From Rodentibacter pneumotropicus DSM 21403 (GTDB lineage Bacteria > Pseudomonadota > Gammaproteobacteria > Enterobacterales > Pasteurellaceae), in assembly GCF_000379905.1 (NCBI RefSeq), contig NZ_KB904040.1, positions 217,687 through 281,686 of the forward strand: 64,000 nt of DNA, in the 5' to 3' direction. The notes beneath the pieces were generated by a model. It saw only the letters and a program-made list of their open reading frames with translations, did not search any database and was not told where the DNA came from. The position numbers were made by a program, and so were the translations under genes. Shown in pieces: positions 9,281 through 16,343 of this stretch; the stretch's first letter is position 1, and each line of letters starts with the position of its first letter.

Positions 9281-10240
9281 ATGAAAAACCAATTTGATGA
9301 TGATTTTATTCTTCTTGATGATTTTCTTAAACAGAATTTAGAAGTAAACCGAGAACATCTAATGAATTTATTTGATGCTGGTGAAATCTCTCTTTTTACG
9401 TTTATTTATTTCAAAAATAAGCAGCTATTTTTTACAAAAAAATTCTCTTTCCCTATACCTAGAAAAAGTGCTAGTTTTTATATTTCTATTATGGATATTT
9501 CTGGCTCTTTTGGTTATCACCTAGACGATGAAGATAAATATTATAGCGTGGGTAGAGTTATTTTAAATAAAAGGGGAAAATCATTTTATGCACCTTTATT
9601 TGATTTGAAAGGAAAAATTAGCTTTAGTTTTAAATCTAATTTTTTTATGAATGATTCAGATTTAGGGAGACAAGAGGTAATTGTAGTTGATGAAATAGAA
9701 CAATTTTCTGGCTATTTTTCACTAGTGGGATATAAAGATAAAAAGTTTTATATGAATGGTAATTTATTAGAGAATAAACTTGTTGATTATGAATCTGATG
9801 AATGGTTTTGCCCTACCTTTAATATCACTCTTTCTGATATTGTAAATCACGAATTTGATTTTATATCTGAAGTTTATGTTTCAAAATTTCAAATAGAAGA
9901 TATTTTATATAAGATAGAACACTATGAAGATTTTATTAAACATAAAGAAGATAAAATTAAAGAAGAGATTAATAAAATAGAATCACCCTCAAATAATAAC
10001 GAAAAAATGTTGTCAAGCCACCGTGCTATTATTAAAGGCTTACTACTTGTTATTGACAAAATACACAATAAGAAACGGATTTTTTCATCACCAAGAGGAA
10101 AAATCACAACAAATGAAATCAGCAAAGAAATTTTAACGATTATTGAGGAAAATCCTAATGATTTTCTTGATGATAAAATAAAAGATAGAACAATAAGAAA
10201 ATATTTAGGTGATGTATTAAAAGAAATTAAAGATGATTAA
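9281..10240 (+). CDS. AT-rich orphan cargo gene, unknown function
   Basis: The family is not recognised. It encodes 319 residues, rich in Lys, Asn, Phe, Ile and Asp, with codon and base use more AT-rich than its neighbours. No signal peptide or obvious transmembrane segment is present. The middle (about 50-200) looks beta-rich. From about 205 a charged helical stretch begins (YKIEHYEDFIKHKEDKIKEE), and the C-terminus (TIEENPNDFLDDKIKDRTIR type) resembles a small HTH or helical tail. It stands alone between two terminators, with an AT-rich upstream region (ACTATATAAAT) that could hold a promoter. The ATG at 9281 lacks a clear ribosome site. Position and composition fit a recently acquired cargo or defence gene, but this is inference. 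Confidence 0.6.
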   Translation: MKNQFDDDFILLDDFLKQNLEVNREHLMNLFDAGEISLFTFIYFKNKQLFFTKKFSFPIPRKSASFYISIMDISGSFGYHLDDEDKYYSVGRVILNKRGKSFYAPLFDLKGKISFSFKSNFFMNDSDLGRQEVIVVDEIEQFSGYFSLVGYKDKKFYMNGNLLENKLVDYESDEWFCPTFNITLSDIVNHEFDFISEVYVSKFQIEDILYKIEHYEDFIKHKEDKIKEEINKIESPSNNNEKMLSSHRAIIKGLLLVIDKIHNKKRIFSSPRGKITTNEISKEILTIIEENPNDFLDDKIKDRTIRKYLGDVLKEIKDD

Positions 10241-10266
10241 ATAGCGTTTTATGCTAAAATAGCCTT

Positions 10267-10295
10267 ACACTTATTCTAATCCTTATGATAAGTGT
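10267..10295 (+). other. Perfect hairpin upstream of the capsid gene
   Basis: ACACTTAT (10267-10274) and ATAAGTGT (10288-10295) form an 8-bp stem with a 13-base loop and no U-run after it. A TTAACTG motif follows at 10305. It may be a protein-binding palindrome or RNA structure. Confidence 0.4.
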
Positions 10296-10312
10296 ATTAA
10301 GGGTTTAACTGA

Positions 10313-10349
10313 AAATCTCCTATGTGTCCCAGCACGGGAGATTTTTTTT
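10313..10349 (+). terminator. Terminator before the capsid gene
   Basis: AAATCTCC (10313-10320) pairs with GGAGATTT (10337-10344) and is followed by a T-run to 10349. It ends the orphan gene transcript. The remaining gap (10350-10594) is AT-rich and must hold the capsid gene promoter; I cannot place one with confidence. Confidence 0.75.
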
Positions 10350-10594
10350 GCCTATTGTTATTTTTAGCCTATTCTTTAATCACTTGCCAACTTCTCACTA
10401 ATCCCACACTCACACCTTTAAAAATCAATAGGTTATATTTTTATTTGGCATTTCGTCCCATTTTTTGGCAATTGCCAACTTCTTTTTTCTCTTTTCCCTA
10501 CAATCCTTTCCGCAATCGAAATAAACAAATGGTGAACGTTGATGAAGATTGCGGAGTATATAAACACACTTTACTTTTTAAAGAGGAAAACAAG

Positions 10595-11593
10595 ATGACA
10601 ACATCCCCACTAAAACAATATGCCAGCCAATTGGCGGCAAAATATCAAGATAAATTGGATGAAAGAAAAGGCGTTTTATTATCCATTTCACTTAATGACA
10701 AGGCGCAGCAAGAGCTGATGAAAGATTTTAAAGCCCGTTCTGATTTTCTCAACGCGATTAACTGGATAACGGTGAGAAATCAAAAAGATAAAAAAATCTT
10801 TGGTGCATTAAAAGGCACGACAACGGGGCGTAAATATGAGGGGCGTAATCGTTCTATTGTGGAATATGGCGACATTTATCAACTCCAAGAAATCGACAGC
10901 GGCGTGCAAATTGATTGGCGTTTAATTGATGAGCTTGAAGTGATTCAAGATAACTTTTCGGAAAATTTCACACGCTTGACGGAACAGCAATTTATTTTAG
11001 ATATGTTGCAAATAGGTTGGCACGGTGAAAGCGAAGCAACAAACACACAAGCCGAAGATTTATCTGATGTGGTGAAAGGTTGGATCGCCCAACTGAAAGA
11101 ACAAAACCCGTCAAATATCATCACCGGTGGAAAAAGTGCGGGCAAAATTACCTTATTTTCTGAACAAGCCGATTATAAAAACTTAGACGAATTGGCAACC
11201 GCACTCCGCAATAAATTGCCGGCACAATATCAAGAGCGTAATGATCTTGTTTTCTTTGTGGGGGCGGATTTAGTGGCTAAAACGAATGCCAATATTCAAG
11301 GGGCATTTAATTATTCAGAAAATAACGGTATCAACAATCTTTATTTATCAAATTATTTTGGTGGTATGCCGGCAATTATTCCGCCGCAGTTCCCTCTAAA
11401 ATGCGCCGTGGTTACCACATTGAAAAATCTAAGTATTTATACTCAAAAAGGCAGTTGTCACCGCTCAATTTATAATGATGAAGAGACGACGGATTATATC
11501 AGCGCTTATTTAAGACAAGAATGTTATATCGTGGAAAATCTTAATTTAATGGCGGCGATAGAACACAAAAATGTGGTATTTGAAAATGAGTAA
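10595..11593 (+). CDS. P2-family phage major capsid protein (gpN-like)
   Basis: The structural shell protein of P2-type phages. The 332 residues follow the gpN order: N-terminal helix with DERKGVLLSISLNDKAQQEL; FLNAINWITVRNQKDKKIFG; the helical FTRLTEQQFILDMLQIGWHG; DVVKGWIAQLKEQNP; YKNLDELATALRN; DLVFFVGADLVAKTN; NYFGGMPAIIPPQFP; TTLKNLSIYTQKGSCHRSI; and the closing ECYIVENLNLMAAIE. The start was moved from a longer upstream open frame to ATG 10595, which has AAAGAGGAAAAC before it. It is close to the P2 length (357) with a shorter C-terminus. No portal, scaffold-protease or terminase gene accompanies it, which is unusual. It may form small capsids, co-assemble with helper subunits, or interfere with helpers. 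Confidence 0.88.
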   Translation: MTTSPLKQYASQLAAKYQDKLDERKGVLLSISLNDKAQQELMKDFKARSDFLNAINWITVRNQKDKKIFGALKGTTTGRKYEGRNRSIVEYGDIYQLQEIDSGVQIDWRLIDELEVIQDNFSENFTRLTEQQFILDMLQIGWHGESEATNTQAEDLSDVVKGWIAQLKEQNPSNIITGGKSAGKITLFSEQADYKNLDELATALRNKLPAQYQERNDLVFFVGADLVAKTNANIQGAFNYSENNGINNLYLSNYFGGMPAIIPPQFPLKCAVVTTLKNLSIYTQKGSCHRSIYNDEETTDYISAYLRQECYIVENLNLMAAIEHKNVVFENE

Positions 11594-11810
11594 ACCCTTA
11601 TCCCTCATGATCCAGTTATCACACTTACCAATATCACAACAACGCCGTTTTATAAATGAAACGAAAGGTGAGTTATTAGAAAAAAGAATACCAATTTATA
11701 GTTCAATTTTGCCTGACTATAACAAACTGGATAAAAGAGAAAAAATGACATTCTTTGTTATTCTGATGGAATATTTAGAAAAAGATATTGTAGGCAAAAC
11801 CCTAATTTAA
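11586..11810 (+). CDS. Small protein after the capsid gene, unknown function
   Basis: About 74 residues from the ATG overlapping the capsid stop (ATGAGTAA), which suggests translational coupling. An in-frame ATG at 11571 is an alternative start. The product is mostly helical and charged (SHLPISQQRRFINETKGELL, DKREKMTFFVILMEYLEK), without cysteine motifs or membrane segments. I do not recognise the family. Its coupling to the capsid gene makes a particle-related role possible. Confidence 0.55.
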   Translation: MSKPLSLMIQLSHLPISQQRRFINETKGELLEKRIPIYSSILPDYNKLDKREKMTFFVILMEYLEKDIVGKTLI

Positions 11811-11857
11811 TTTAGTAAAAGTACGGTTTATAACTCACTTCAATTAGAGGAAAAATT

Positions 11858-12523
11858 ATGACTTTACAAGCTATCAAAGGCTCATCACCACAACCGATAA
11901 AACGCAATCCAAGCGTACAACTGGCACTTAATGGCACACCTATTTATCTGCATAATATTTTGATGACCGTTTCCGTAAAACGGGAAGAAAAAGACATGAG
12001 CGGGCAAAAATCCAGCACTAAGAAATCGGATAAGGGCATAAAAGCGAAAGAATTAAGCGTAACAGGATTCATTCCTTACAACCGTAAAGAATGGCTCACT
12101 CAATTGTTTAATCTTGCCGAATCGGAAGACGGCAAAGGCGAACAAAGTAAATATCGAGTTTCTTGCACCGTTGCCGAGGCGGTGAATATGCGTGAAGTGC
12201 AATTCAGCAGCGAAGTGTCTGCTACAGAACAAAACGGGCAATTAGGTTGGGCGGTTTCATTTACTCTTCGAGAAGTCAATTCTGTTGCAGAGAAAAAAGA
12301 CCAACGCAAGAAAAAACCAAAAGCCAAAGTACAGGGCGAAAAAGCCCCGGTGGCGCAATCGGCGAATAAAAGCACGAATAAAAGTGCGGTGGAAAATCCG
12401 GAAAACGAACTAATAGGCGGTTCAGAAACAGATATGAGTGCATCAGGTCGATTAAATCAGGGGGATTTATTGGGAGCGATAAAAGCAGGCGCAAAAGGAG
12501 ATTGGAGTAATCACGGTGTTTGA
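11858..12523 (+). CDS. Baseplate-complex-like phage protein
   Basis: 221 residues with a TAGAGGAAAAATT leader. The N-terminal 145 residues match my memory of short 'baseplate complex' proteins of P2-like phages and related elements: LALNGTPIYLHNILMTVSVK, then KDMSGQKSSTKKSDKGIKAKELSVTGFIP, then LTQLFNLAE, and LGWAVSFTLREVNSVAEK. The C-terminal third is a low-complexity Lys/Ala/Ser/Asn tail (KKPKAKVQGEKAPVAQSANK) ending in a small helical segment. Located two genes after the capsid gene, it could be a second structural protein carried by the satellite. The family call is from memory and could be wrong. Confidence 0.5.
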   Translation: MTLQAIKGSSPQPIKRNPSVQLALNGTPIYLHNILMTVSVKREEKDMSGQKSSTKKSDKGIKAKELSVTGFIPYNRKEWLTQLFNLAESEDGKGEQSKYRVSCTVAEAVNMREVQFSSEVSATEQNGQLGWAVSFTLREVNSVAEKKDQRKKKPKAKVQGEKAPVAQSANKSTNKSAVENPENELIGGSETDMSASGRLNQGDLLGAIKAGAKGDWSNHGV

Positions 12524-12546
12524 TTAAAACCCGTTTAATTTAATCA

Positions 12547-12568
12547 AAGTGCGGTCAATTCCGCACTT
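12547..12568. terminator. Inverted uptake-signal hairpin inside the island
   Basis: AAGTGCGG (12547-12554) pairs with CCGCACTT (12561-12568) around TCAATT. It lies between the baseplate-like gene and the second AlpA-like gene. There is no long U-run, so termination would be partial. Confidence 0.5.
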
Positions 12569-12585
12569 AAATAAAAGGAAAGAAT

Positions 12586-12801
12586 ATGACATTAAAAGCC
12601 TTATTAACCATTCAAGAATTAGAAGAAATGGGGATCGCCTCTCGCACAAAAATTTATTATTTAGTGAAACGGGGTGACTTTCCCAAACCGCTTAAATATG
12701 ACAGAACCAACCGATGGGCGCGTGAAGATGTGCAAGCGTGGCTAGATAAACAAAATCCCAACCATACAAAAGGCGGAGAAGATGGCAGGCTTACGGCTTG
12801 A
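12586..12801 (+). CDS. AlpA-like helix-turn-helix regulator (second copy)
   Basis: 71 residues: LLTIQELEEMGIASRTKIYYLVKRGDFPKPL is the helix-turn-helix with its following strand (quoted pieces: LEEMGIASRTKIYYLV, RGDFPKPL), then RWAREDVQAWLDKQ closes the fold. An AAAAGGAAAGAAT ribosome site precedes the ATG. It overlaps the start of the next gene by 20 bases. It differs from the first AlpA-like protein in sequence, so the copies probably have different operators or one is an excision factor. It opens the second gene block leading to the helicase. Confidence 0.85.
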   Translation: MTLKALLTIQELEEMGIASRTKIYYLVKRGDFPKPLKYDRTNRWAREDVQAWLDKQNPNHTKGGEDGRLTA

Positions 12802-13012
12802 TTGCCCGGAATGTGGCAAAGCGTTGAAAATCCGGAGTTCCACACGCCCTAGCGCGGTTGTGACGGTTGCTCACGTTTATTGCGAATCATGCGAATTGAA
12901 AGGCATTGTTCGCGCCGGATTTGAACAAGGGCAATTTGCGCAATTTTCTCCCGTAGCTCAAACGCACCGATGGGCGCAAGACGACAAAGCGGAAACCTCA
13001 AACAAAAAATAA
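12782..13012 (+). CDS. Ogr/Delta-like zinc-ribbon protein (second copy)
   Basis: 76 residues with paired cysteines in CPECGKALKIRSS and VYCESCELKG, spaced as in Ogr/Delta-type late activators; the second pair is C-x2-C instead of C-x4-C. The tail is Gln/Lys-rich and lacks motifs. It is nested with the AlpA-like gene (20-base overlap) and has GGCGGAGAAG before the ATG. It probably acts on transcription from island or helper promoters, and it might instead be a small nucleic-acid-binding ribbon protein. Confidence 0.65.
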   Translation: MAGLRLDCPECGKALKIRSSTRPSAVVTVAHVYCESCELKGIVRAGFEQGQFAQFSPVAQTHRWAQDDKAETSNKK

Positions 13013-13036
13013 GGGCTTACCCCGAAAGATAAGCCC
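13013..13036 (+). other. Hairpin in the leader of the Ash/Icd-like frame
   Basis: GGGCTTA (13013-13019) pairs with TAAGCCC (13030-13036) around a 10-base loop CCCCGAAAGA. It has no U-run. It directly follows the zinc-ribbon stop codon and precedes the Ash-like frame, and may be a regulatory RNA element. Confidence 0.4.
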
Positions 13037-13071
13037 GTTCCCTATAACGACAATTTAAAGCGAATAATTCA

Positions 13072-13659
13072 ATGAACTATTTAAACGACAATCTACCGTT
13101 TAATGCGGTGGGGTGCAACCTTTTCGCACCTAAAAACAGAAAATTTTTACAAAGCGGCTTGACAGTTAAAACGAAATTAAACTATATTAAATCCGCTTTA
13201 GCAAAATCTGAAGCCGGCCGTGACAAGCTGAAAATATACAAGGCGAACAACAGCGCGCCAATTTGCGCTTTTTTTGTTCGTAGCGCTCGCGCACCTCTCC
13301 CAAATAATCTATCTTCTGATAGACTATTCTCAATGGTAGCGCGTAATGGGCAACCGCTTGCGGTTGGCTGCTTTCCTTGTATGGCAGTTTGTCACCCCGT
13401 TACGCGTTACCGCCAAAACGTGACAATTTTAGCGGTAACTCTTGAAAATGAATACAAGGAAACCGCAGAAATGATCTACAAATTTCTATGCGTGAATCGC
13501 ACGCACCCGCACTTTAATTTGTGCGTTCAAACTATTCAAGCCAACAACGAAACCAACGCGCGCCTAAGCCTTAGCGCCGATTTTCAATGCCTTTCACTTA
13601 TCGCCAAAATCAACCCGAAATTTGACCGCACTTTTGTGCAAGGGGGGATTTATGCCTAA
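13072..13659 (+). CDS. Ash/Icd-like frame of P4-type elements
   Basis: 195 codons with the pattern found in the Ash/Icd-like frames of P4-type satellites: SALAKSEAGRDK, then FFVRSARAPLP, FSMVARNGQPLAVGCFP, HPVTRYRQNVTILAVTL, then MIYKFLCVNRTHPHFNLCVQ, and a helical tail. In P4 this locus gives the cell-division inhibitor (Icd/Kil) and the anti-repression function from the immunity operon. A strong promoter (13159-13188) and a short hairpin terminator (13252-13275) lie inside the frame, so the first ~65 codons may be conserved as RNA rather than protein. The functional protein may start at ATG 13333 or 13471. Several uptake cores are included. Confidence 0.65.
   Translation: MNYLNDNLPFNAVGCNLFAPKNRKFLQSGLTVKTKLNYIKSALAKSEAGRDKLKIYKANNSAPICAFFVRSARAPLPNNLSSDRLFSMVARNGQPLAVGCFPCMAVCHPVTRYRQNVTILAVTLENEYKETAEMIYKFLCVNRTHPHFNLCVQTIQANNETNARLSLSADFQCLSLIAKINPKFDRTFVQGGIYA
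13159..13188 (+). promoter_or_regulatory. Strong sigma-70 promoter inside the Ash-like frame
   Basis: TTGACA (13159-13164), an 18-base spacer, and TATATT (13183-13188). A CAGTTAA motif (13163-13169) overlaps the -35 edge and spacer and could be an operator. Expected transcription start is near 13195. Confidence 0.65.
13195..13275 (+). ncRNA. Candidate short immunity-type RNA
   Basis: The promoter at 13159-13188 is followed about 60 bases past its start site by AGCGC (13252-13256) and GCGCT (13265-13269) around GCCAATTT, then a T-run to 13275. This predicts an RNA of roughly 80 bases located in the leader of the Ash/Icd-like region, where P4 encodes its CI immunity RNA. I see no independent proof that the RNA exists. 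The stem is short (5 bp). Confidence 0.4.
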
Positions 13660-13903
13660 TCTTTCCCTTTCTTTTCTTGATGAAATCCAAACGGAAGTTT
13701 CTCGTCTTGAAACCCTAGGCACGTGCTTAGAAATAGCTGGTGCTACCGATTATTTGAAAGATATAAACGAATTGCGCGGCTTTATGTTGAATATTGCGCA
13801 CTTTCAACAGTTACAGATCGACCGAATTCAAGGGAAATTAGATCAATGTTTTCCCAAATCCCACCCTACTTTACAGAAAGGAGCGAGCCATGATCACGCA
13901 TAG
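13652..13903 (+). CDS. Small island protein, unknown function
   Basis: 83 residues from ATG 13652, chosen over an earlier in-frame start because AGGGGGGATTT precedes it. The product is a mainly helical protein (SFLDEIQTEVSRLETLGTCL, DINELRGFMLNIAHFQQLQI) without recognisable domains. It overlaps the end of the Ash-like frame by 8 bases and the next gene by 14, so it belongs to a tightly packed operon leading to the helicase. Confidence 0.65.
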   Translation: MPNLSLSFLDEIQTEVSRLETLGTCLEIAGATDYLKDINELRGFMLNIAHFQQLQIDRIQGKLDQCFPKSHPTLQKGASHDHA

Positions 13904-14078
13904 AATCACTTTACCAAATGGCACGCTGATTGAAATTTTTAGCGATGAAGAGGGGATCGCCCTATGGCAGAAAGCCGAACGATTAGTACAACAAGCGCAA
14001 TTTATCAAAGCCAAAGCACAACGCCGCAAGAAAAAACAGCGCATTCAACAAAAACAAGCAAGACGGCAACAACGCTAG
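13890..14078 (+). CDS. Small basic protein, unknown function
   Basis: 62 residues with AAAGGAGCGAGCC before the ATG, a good ribosome site. The N-terminal half is a short beta-like segment (ITLPNGTLIEIFSDEEG). The C-terminal half is strongly basic (KAKAQRRKKKQRIQQKQARR), suggesting nucleic-acid binding. No family is recognised. The operon position between helper proteins and the helicase fits a replication accessory. Confidence 0.6.
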   Translation: MITHRITLPNGTLIEIFSDEEGIALWQKAERLVQQAQFIKAKAQRRKKKQRIQQKQARRQQR

Positions 14079-14086
14079 GGGGAGAT

Positions 14087-14374
14087 ATGGAAAAGAAACC
14101 AACCACAGATTTTTTATTAAAGGAATTGGAAAGCCTGAAAGCCCGAGTGCAAACCATAGAGGCGCAACAATTAAACGCCGATAAAATATGGACACCACAC
14201 GACATAGCCGACTATGCGGGCTGTTCTTATGGTTATGTGATTCAAACCTTAATTAAATTGCCGGGCTTTCCGGCAACCTTAGGCGACCCGCGCCCACGCA
14301 GCCCGAAAAAATACCGCGCCGGCGATGTGATTGCGTTTTTTAAGAATAGAAATGTTAAGGAGTGTTCAAAATGA
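14087..14374 (+). CDS. Small helix-turn-helix protein upstream of the helicase
   Basis: 95 residues from ATG 14087 (GGGGGAGAT ribosome site); a longer in-frame opening from 13964 lacks such a site and overlaps the preceding gene. A coiled segment (LLKELESLKARVQTIEAQQL) precedes a winged-helix-like part, WTPHDIADYAGCSYGYVIQT, then KKYRAGDVIAFFK. This resembles excisionase/AlpA-type or MerR-like DNA-binding folds. Its stop overlaps the helicase start (ATGA), implying coupled expression. It could be an origin-binding or regulatory partner. Confidence 0.7.
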   Translation: MEKKPTTDFLLKELESLKARVQTIEAQQLNADKIWTPHDIADYAGCSYGYVIQTLIKLPGFPATLGDPRPRSPKKYRAGDVIAFFKNRNVKECSK

Positions 14375-16263
14375 AATTAAAAAGAGCCCCTAATTTGAAA
14401 AACGTTTTAAAAGAGAACGTATCACCGGCACAAGAAATCTATATTTTGATGGGCGAGCCTTGGGAATTTTACCGCCAAAACCCGAAAGACGAAAAAACCA
14501 ACGGACAAGGTTTAAAATGGCAGCTATTAGCCGATTTACGGGATCCCGATAACCCCAATCGATACAATGAAAGCCCCGTTATTCTTGACGATAACGCATT
14601 GGAGAACTTATTTAATCTTGCTATTTTGCCTGACGATCATGAAGTGGCAAGTATTATCGACACAAGCGATTTTTTCAAAGTCAAAAGCAGTGAAAACGGC
14701 ATAACGATTCGTGAAAATCAACAGATTCTGACTGATTTATGTAATCACCTAGCCAAAACAAGCAAGGTTAAATCTTTTACATTAAAAAATAGCACCGGCG
14801 AACTATTAGAAGATTTAAGCGGCTATATCGGAAGAATCCGCCAAGATGTGGAATTTTCCGATTTGACTATATCGCCAGAAATGATAGAGCTTGATGCAGA
14901 AACATTGAAAAAACTTTCAGCCGCGGAAGTAGCGGAATATTTTTATAAGTGGCAGAAAAAGCCCCTTTCTTATCATGCAGAGCAAGGCATTATTTATGGT
15001 TATAACGGGATCATTTGGGAAGTTATTGGAGAAAATGAGTTACAACGCAAAGTTAAAGCCTTTTATGAAGAATACAACACGAAATACAAGAATGTTGATA
15101 CGCTTAATAATGTGATCAAATGTTTAAATGTAGATCTGCCTTTATTTGAACAAACAGACGCGAAATTATTGGCGTTTAAAAATGGCGTACTAAATAAAAA
15201 TACATTGGAATTTATGCCACACCGTAAGGAATATTATTTAACCGGTTTTAATCCTTGCGATTATTTAGAAACGCAAACGCCTACCCCGAATTTTGACAAG
15301 TGGATTGATTTTATCAGTAACGATAGTAAAGAGCGGAAAAAATCATTATTAGCCGCCCTTTATATGATTTTGAATAATCGCCACGACTGGCAATTAACTC
15401 TAGAATTGATTGGCGAGCCGGGCGGCGGTAAAAGTACTTTTTTACAAGTCGCCAAGATGATAAGCGGTGAGGGCAACCATACCGCAATTGACTTGGAATT
15501 ATTAAAAGATGAAAAGGCGCGCGATATTATCTTGAATAAAACCTTTTTATTCTCACCGGATCAGACGCGTTTTGTTGGTGATTCCTCAATTATCAAACGA
15601 ATTTCCGGCGGCGATGAAATTACATTCAACCCTAAAAATAAAAAATCATTCAGTGCAAAAGTGAATGCCATTATTGCTATCTGTTCAAACACCTTGCCAA
15701 TTTATAAAAATGATGGGGGCGGCATGGAACGCCGCCGCGTATTATTTCCTTTTACACGTGCGGTAGAAGATAAGGACAAAGATGAGCACCTTGTGGAGAA
15801 AATTCAACGTGAATTAGGCGGTATTATCCGTAAACTTTATGATGAATTTAGCGACCCGAATGAGGCGAAAGAGGCATTAAACCGACAAAGAAAGAGCAAA
15901 GAGGCGTTAGAAATGAAAAGAAAAAACGACCATATTTTAGAATTTATCGAAGAATTTACCCTACTGGAGCAAGTAACAAATCAAGGGCTTATTTTTGGCA
16001 GCTCGCGAGGCATGCCGGCAAATGATAGCCCGCAAATTTACACCCGCCTTTATTGGACGTATTTACTTTTTTGCGATATCCACGGCAGACCGGAAAAAGC
16101 GCGATTAAAACCAAACGATTTAAAACAAGAATTAGATATTGCCTTCAAAACTGCCGGCTATAAAACCCGGTTCCAAAATAGGAATTTAAAAGGGGGCTAT
16201 AATTACACAAACGTTAAATTTAAGGATAAAGACGGCACGATGATAAAGTGGCAGAATCTGTAA
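14371..16263 (+). CDS. D5/P4-type superfamily 3 replication helicase
   Basis: 630 residues from ATG 14371 (AAGGAG site; a GTG at 14362 is less likely). The N-terminal 200 residues have no recognisable TOPRIM or zinc-ribbon primase motif. A D5_N-like region spans about 200-330 (LLAFKNGVLNKNTLEFMP, YYLTGFNPCDYLE). The helicase follows, with Walker A GEPGGGKST at 348-356, a Walker B-like TFLFSPDQ near 391-398, KRISGGDEITFN, and the SF3 motif C region AIIAICSNTLP, then MERRRVLFPF. It drives autonomous replication of the excised island, probably from the repeat field directly downstream. A terminator follows the stop. Confidence 0.9.
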   Translation: MKLKRAPNLKNVLKENVSPAQEIYILMGEPWEFYRQNPKDEKTNGQGLKWQLLADLRDPDNPNRYNESPVILDDNALENLFNLAILPDDHEVASIIDTSDFFKVKSSENGITIRENQQILTDLCNHLAKTSKVKSFTLKNSTGELLEDLSGYIGRIRQDVEFSDLTISPEMIELDAETLKKLSAAEVAEYFYKWQKKPLSYHAEQGIIYGYNGIIWEVIGENELQRKVKAFYEEYNTKYKNVDTLNNVIKCLNVDLPLFEQTDAKLLAFKNGVLNKNTLEFMPHRKEYYLTGFNPCDYLETQTPTPNFDKWIDFISNDSKERKKSLLAALYMILNNRHDWQLTLELIGEPGGGKSTFLQVAKMISGEGNHTAIDLELLKDEKARDIILNKTFLFSPDQTRFVGDSSIIKRISGGDEITFNPKNKKSFSAKVNAIIAICSNTLPIYKNDGGGMERRRVLFPFTRAVEDKDKDEHLVEKIQRELGGIIRKLYDEFSDPNEAKEALNRQRKSKEALEMKRKNDHILEFIEEFTLLEQVTNQGLIFGSSRGMPANDSPQIYTRLYWTYLLFCDIHGRPEKARLKPNDLKQELDIAFKTAGYKTRFQNRNLKGGYNYTNVKFKDKDGTMIKWQNL

Positions 16264-16277
16264 AACCCACCCAAAGG

Positions 16278-16307
16278 CGCATTTTTTAACCGAAAATGCG
16301 TTTTTTT
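16278..16307 (+). terminator. Terminator after the helicase gene
   Basis: CGCATTTT (16278-16285) and AAAATGCG (16293-16300) with a T-run to 16307. Confidence 0.9.
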
Positions 16308-16343
16308 ATGGAATTTTGAAATTTTTCTGAAAGTGATTTTTTT

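Noticed and set aside
10322..10594. Long N-terminal extension of the capsid reading frame
   Set aside because: It runs through the terminator hairpin and lacks a ribosome site. ATG 10595 has AAAGAGGAAAAC and matches gpN-type N-termini.
12053..12494. Several minus-strand open frames across the baseplate-like gene
   Set aside because: They overlap a plus-strand gene with a good start and codon pattern and have no ribosome sites or recognisable products.
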